From Misgurnus anguillicaudatus (taxonomy: Eukaryota > Chordata > Actinopteri > Cypriniformes > Cobitidae): 64,000 bases of DNA. Shown piece after piece: positions 63,901 to 64,000 of the stretch (its first letter is position 1; every line of letters begins with the position of its first letter). Location: NCBI RefSeq assembly GCF_027580225.2, contig NC_073352.2, positions 4,776,501 to 4,840,500 on the forward strand. The letters are read 5' to 3'. Below the pieces are notes generated by a model. That model did not search any database and had not been told where the DNA came from. It saw only the letters and a program-made list of their open reading frames with translations. The translations under genes and the position numbers were made by a program.

Positions 63901-64000
63901 GTGTCGCACACCCATAAAGATAGAAAACTGAACCGTTGAGGGCACCACCCCAACAACAAAAAGGGACAGTTTTGTAAATGATTCTATTTTTTGACCGTGT

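Overview
This is eukaryotic DNA from a teleost fish, most likely a cyprinid such as zebrafish or a relative. The evidence is spliced immunoglobulin-superfamily (IgSF) exons with GT-AG borders, very dense DNA transposons of the hAT and Tc1 types, DIRS-type tyrosine-recombinase retrotransposons, a full-length L1-type LINE, a tRNA-derived SINE, Gypsy remnants and palindromic MITEs. No bacterial features, operons or CRISPR arrays are present. The species assignment is an inference from repeat style.

Host genes. Three tandem paralogues of a small two-Ig-domain type I membrane receptor lie on the minus strand. Gene A has a signal-peptide exon at 13131-13197, Ig exons at 12172-12477 and 11731-12042, and a transmembrane exon at 734-814. 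Gene B has the same four exons at 43612-43672, 43074-43373, 21522-21818 and 17759-17839. Gene C shows a damaged transmembrane exon (53219-53293) and a terminal exon that ends the protein (52848-52861); its upstream exons would lie to the right of the window. All junctions keep phase 1. Genes A and B also share intron sequence, so the locus is a segmental tandem duplication. The B copy gives several empty-site controls for insertions in A.

Mobile DNA, left to right. Gene A intron 3 holds a hAT element (1197-7963) that contains a DIRS element (1561-7246) with apparently intact gag, RT/RNase H/methyltransferase and tyrosine recombinase frames. It also holds a second hAT (8617-9676) and a foldback element (11125-11702). 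The A-B intergenic region has a SINE (14240-14440), a second palindromic element (15190-15733) and a Tc1-like element (15922-17539) whose transposase is broken by one stop codon. Gene B intron 2 is about 21 kb. It holds a nine-unit 209-bp GC-rich tandem array (22640-24510) and a decayed RT-less tyrosine-recombinase element (minus strand, 24618-32473). That element is split by a hAT (26677-32312), which carries two further nested inverted-repeat elements. Next come a Gypsy-like LTR remnant (32682-33330) and a second, decayed DIRS element (33342-42445, minus) split by two hATs (35220-37144 and 37623-39357).

Right of gene B lie a 149-bp MITE, Harbinger-like MITEs, a decayed Gypsy pol (46790-47160), nested hATs (47245-50980 with 48404-50457 inside), a TTAA-flanked MITE (52050-52439), a MITE-like region with a THAP-like remnant (54905-56081) and a full-length L1-type LINE (56435-61943). 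The LINE carries a 460-bp solo LTR inside its ORF2.

The main biological content is a lineage-expanded, probably immune, receptor family whose introns have been inflated by successive transposon insertions. Target-site duplications and empty paralogous sites let the order of insertions be read directly.
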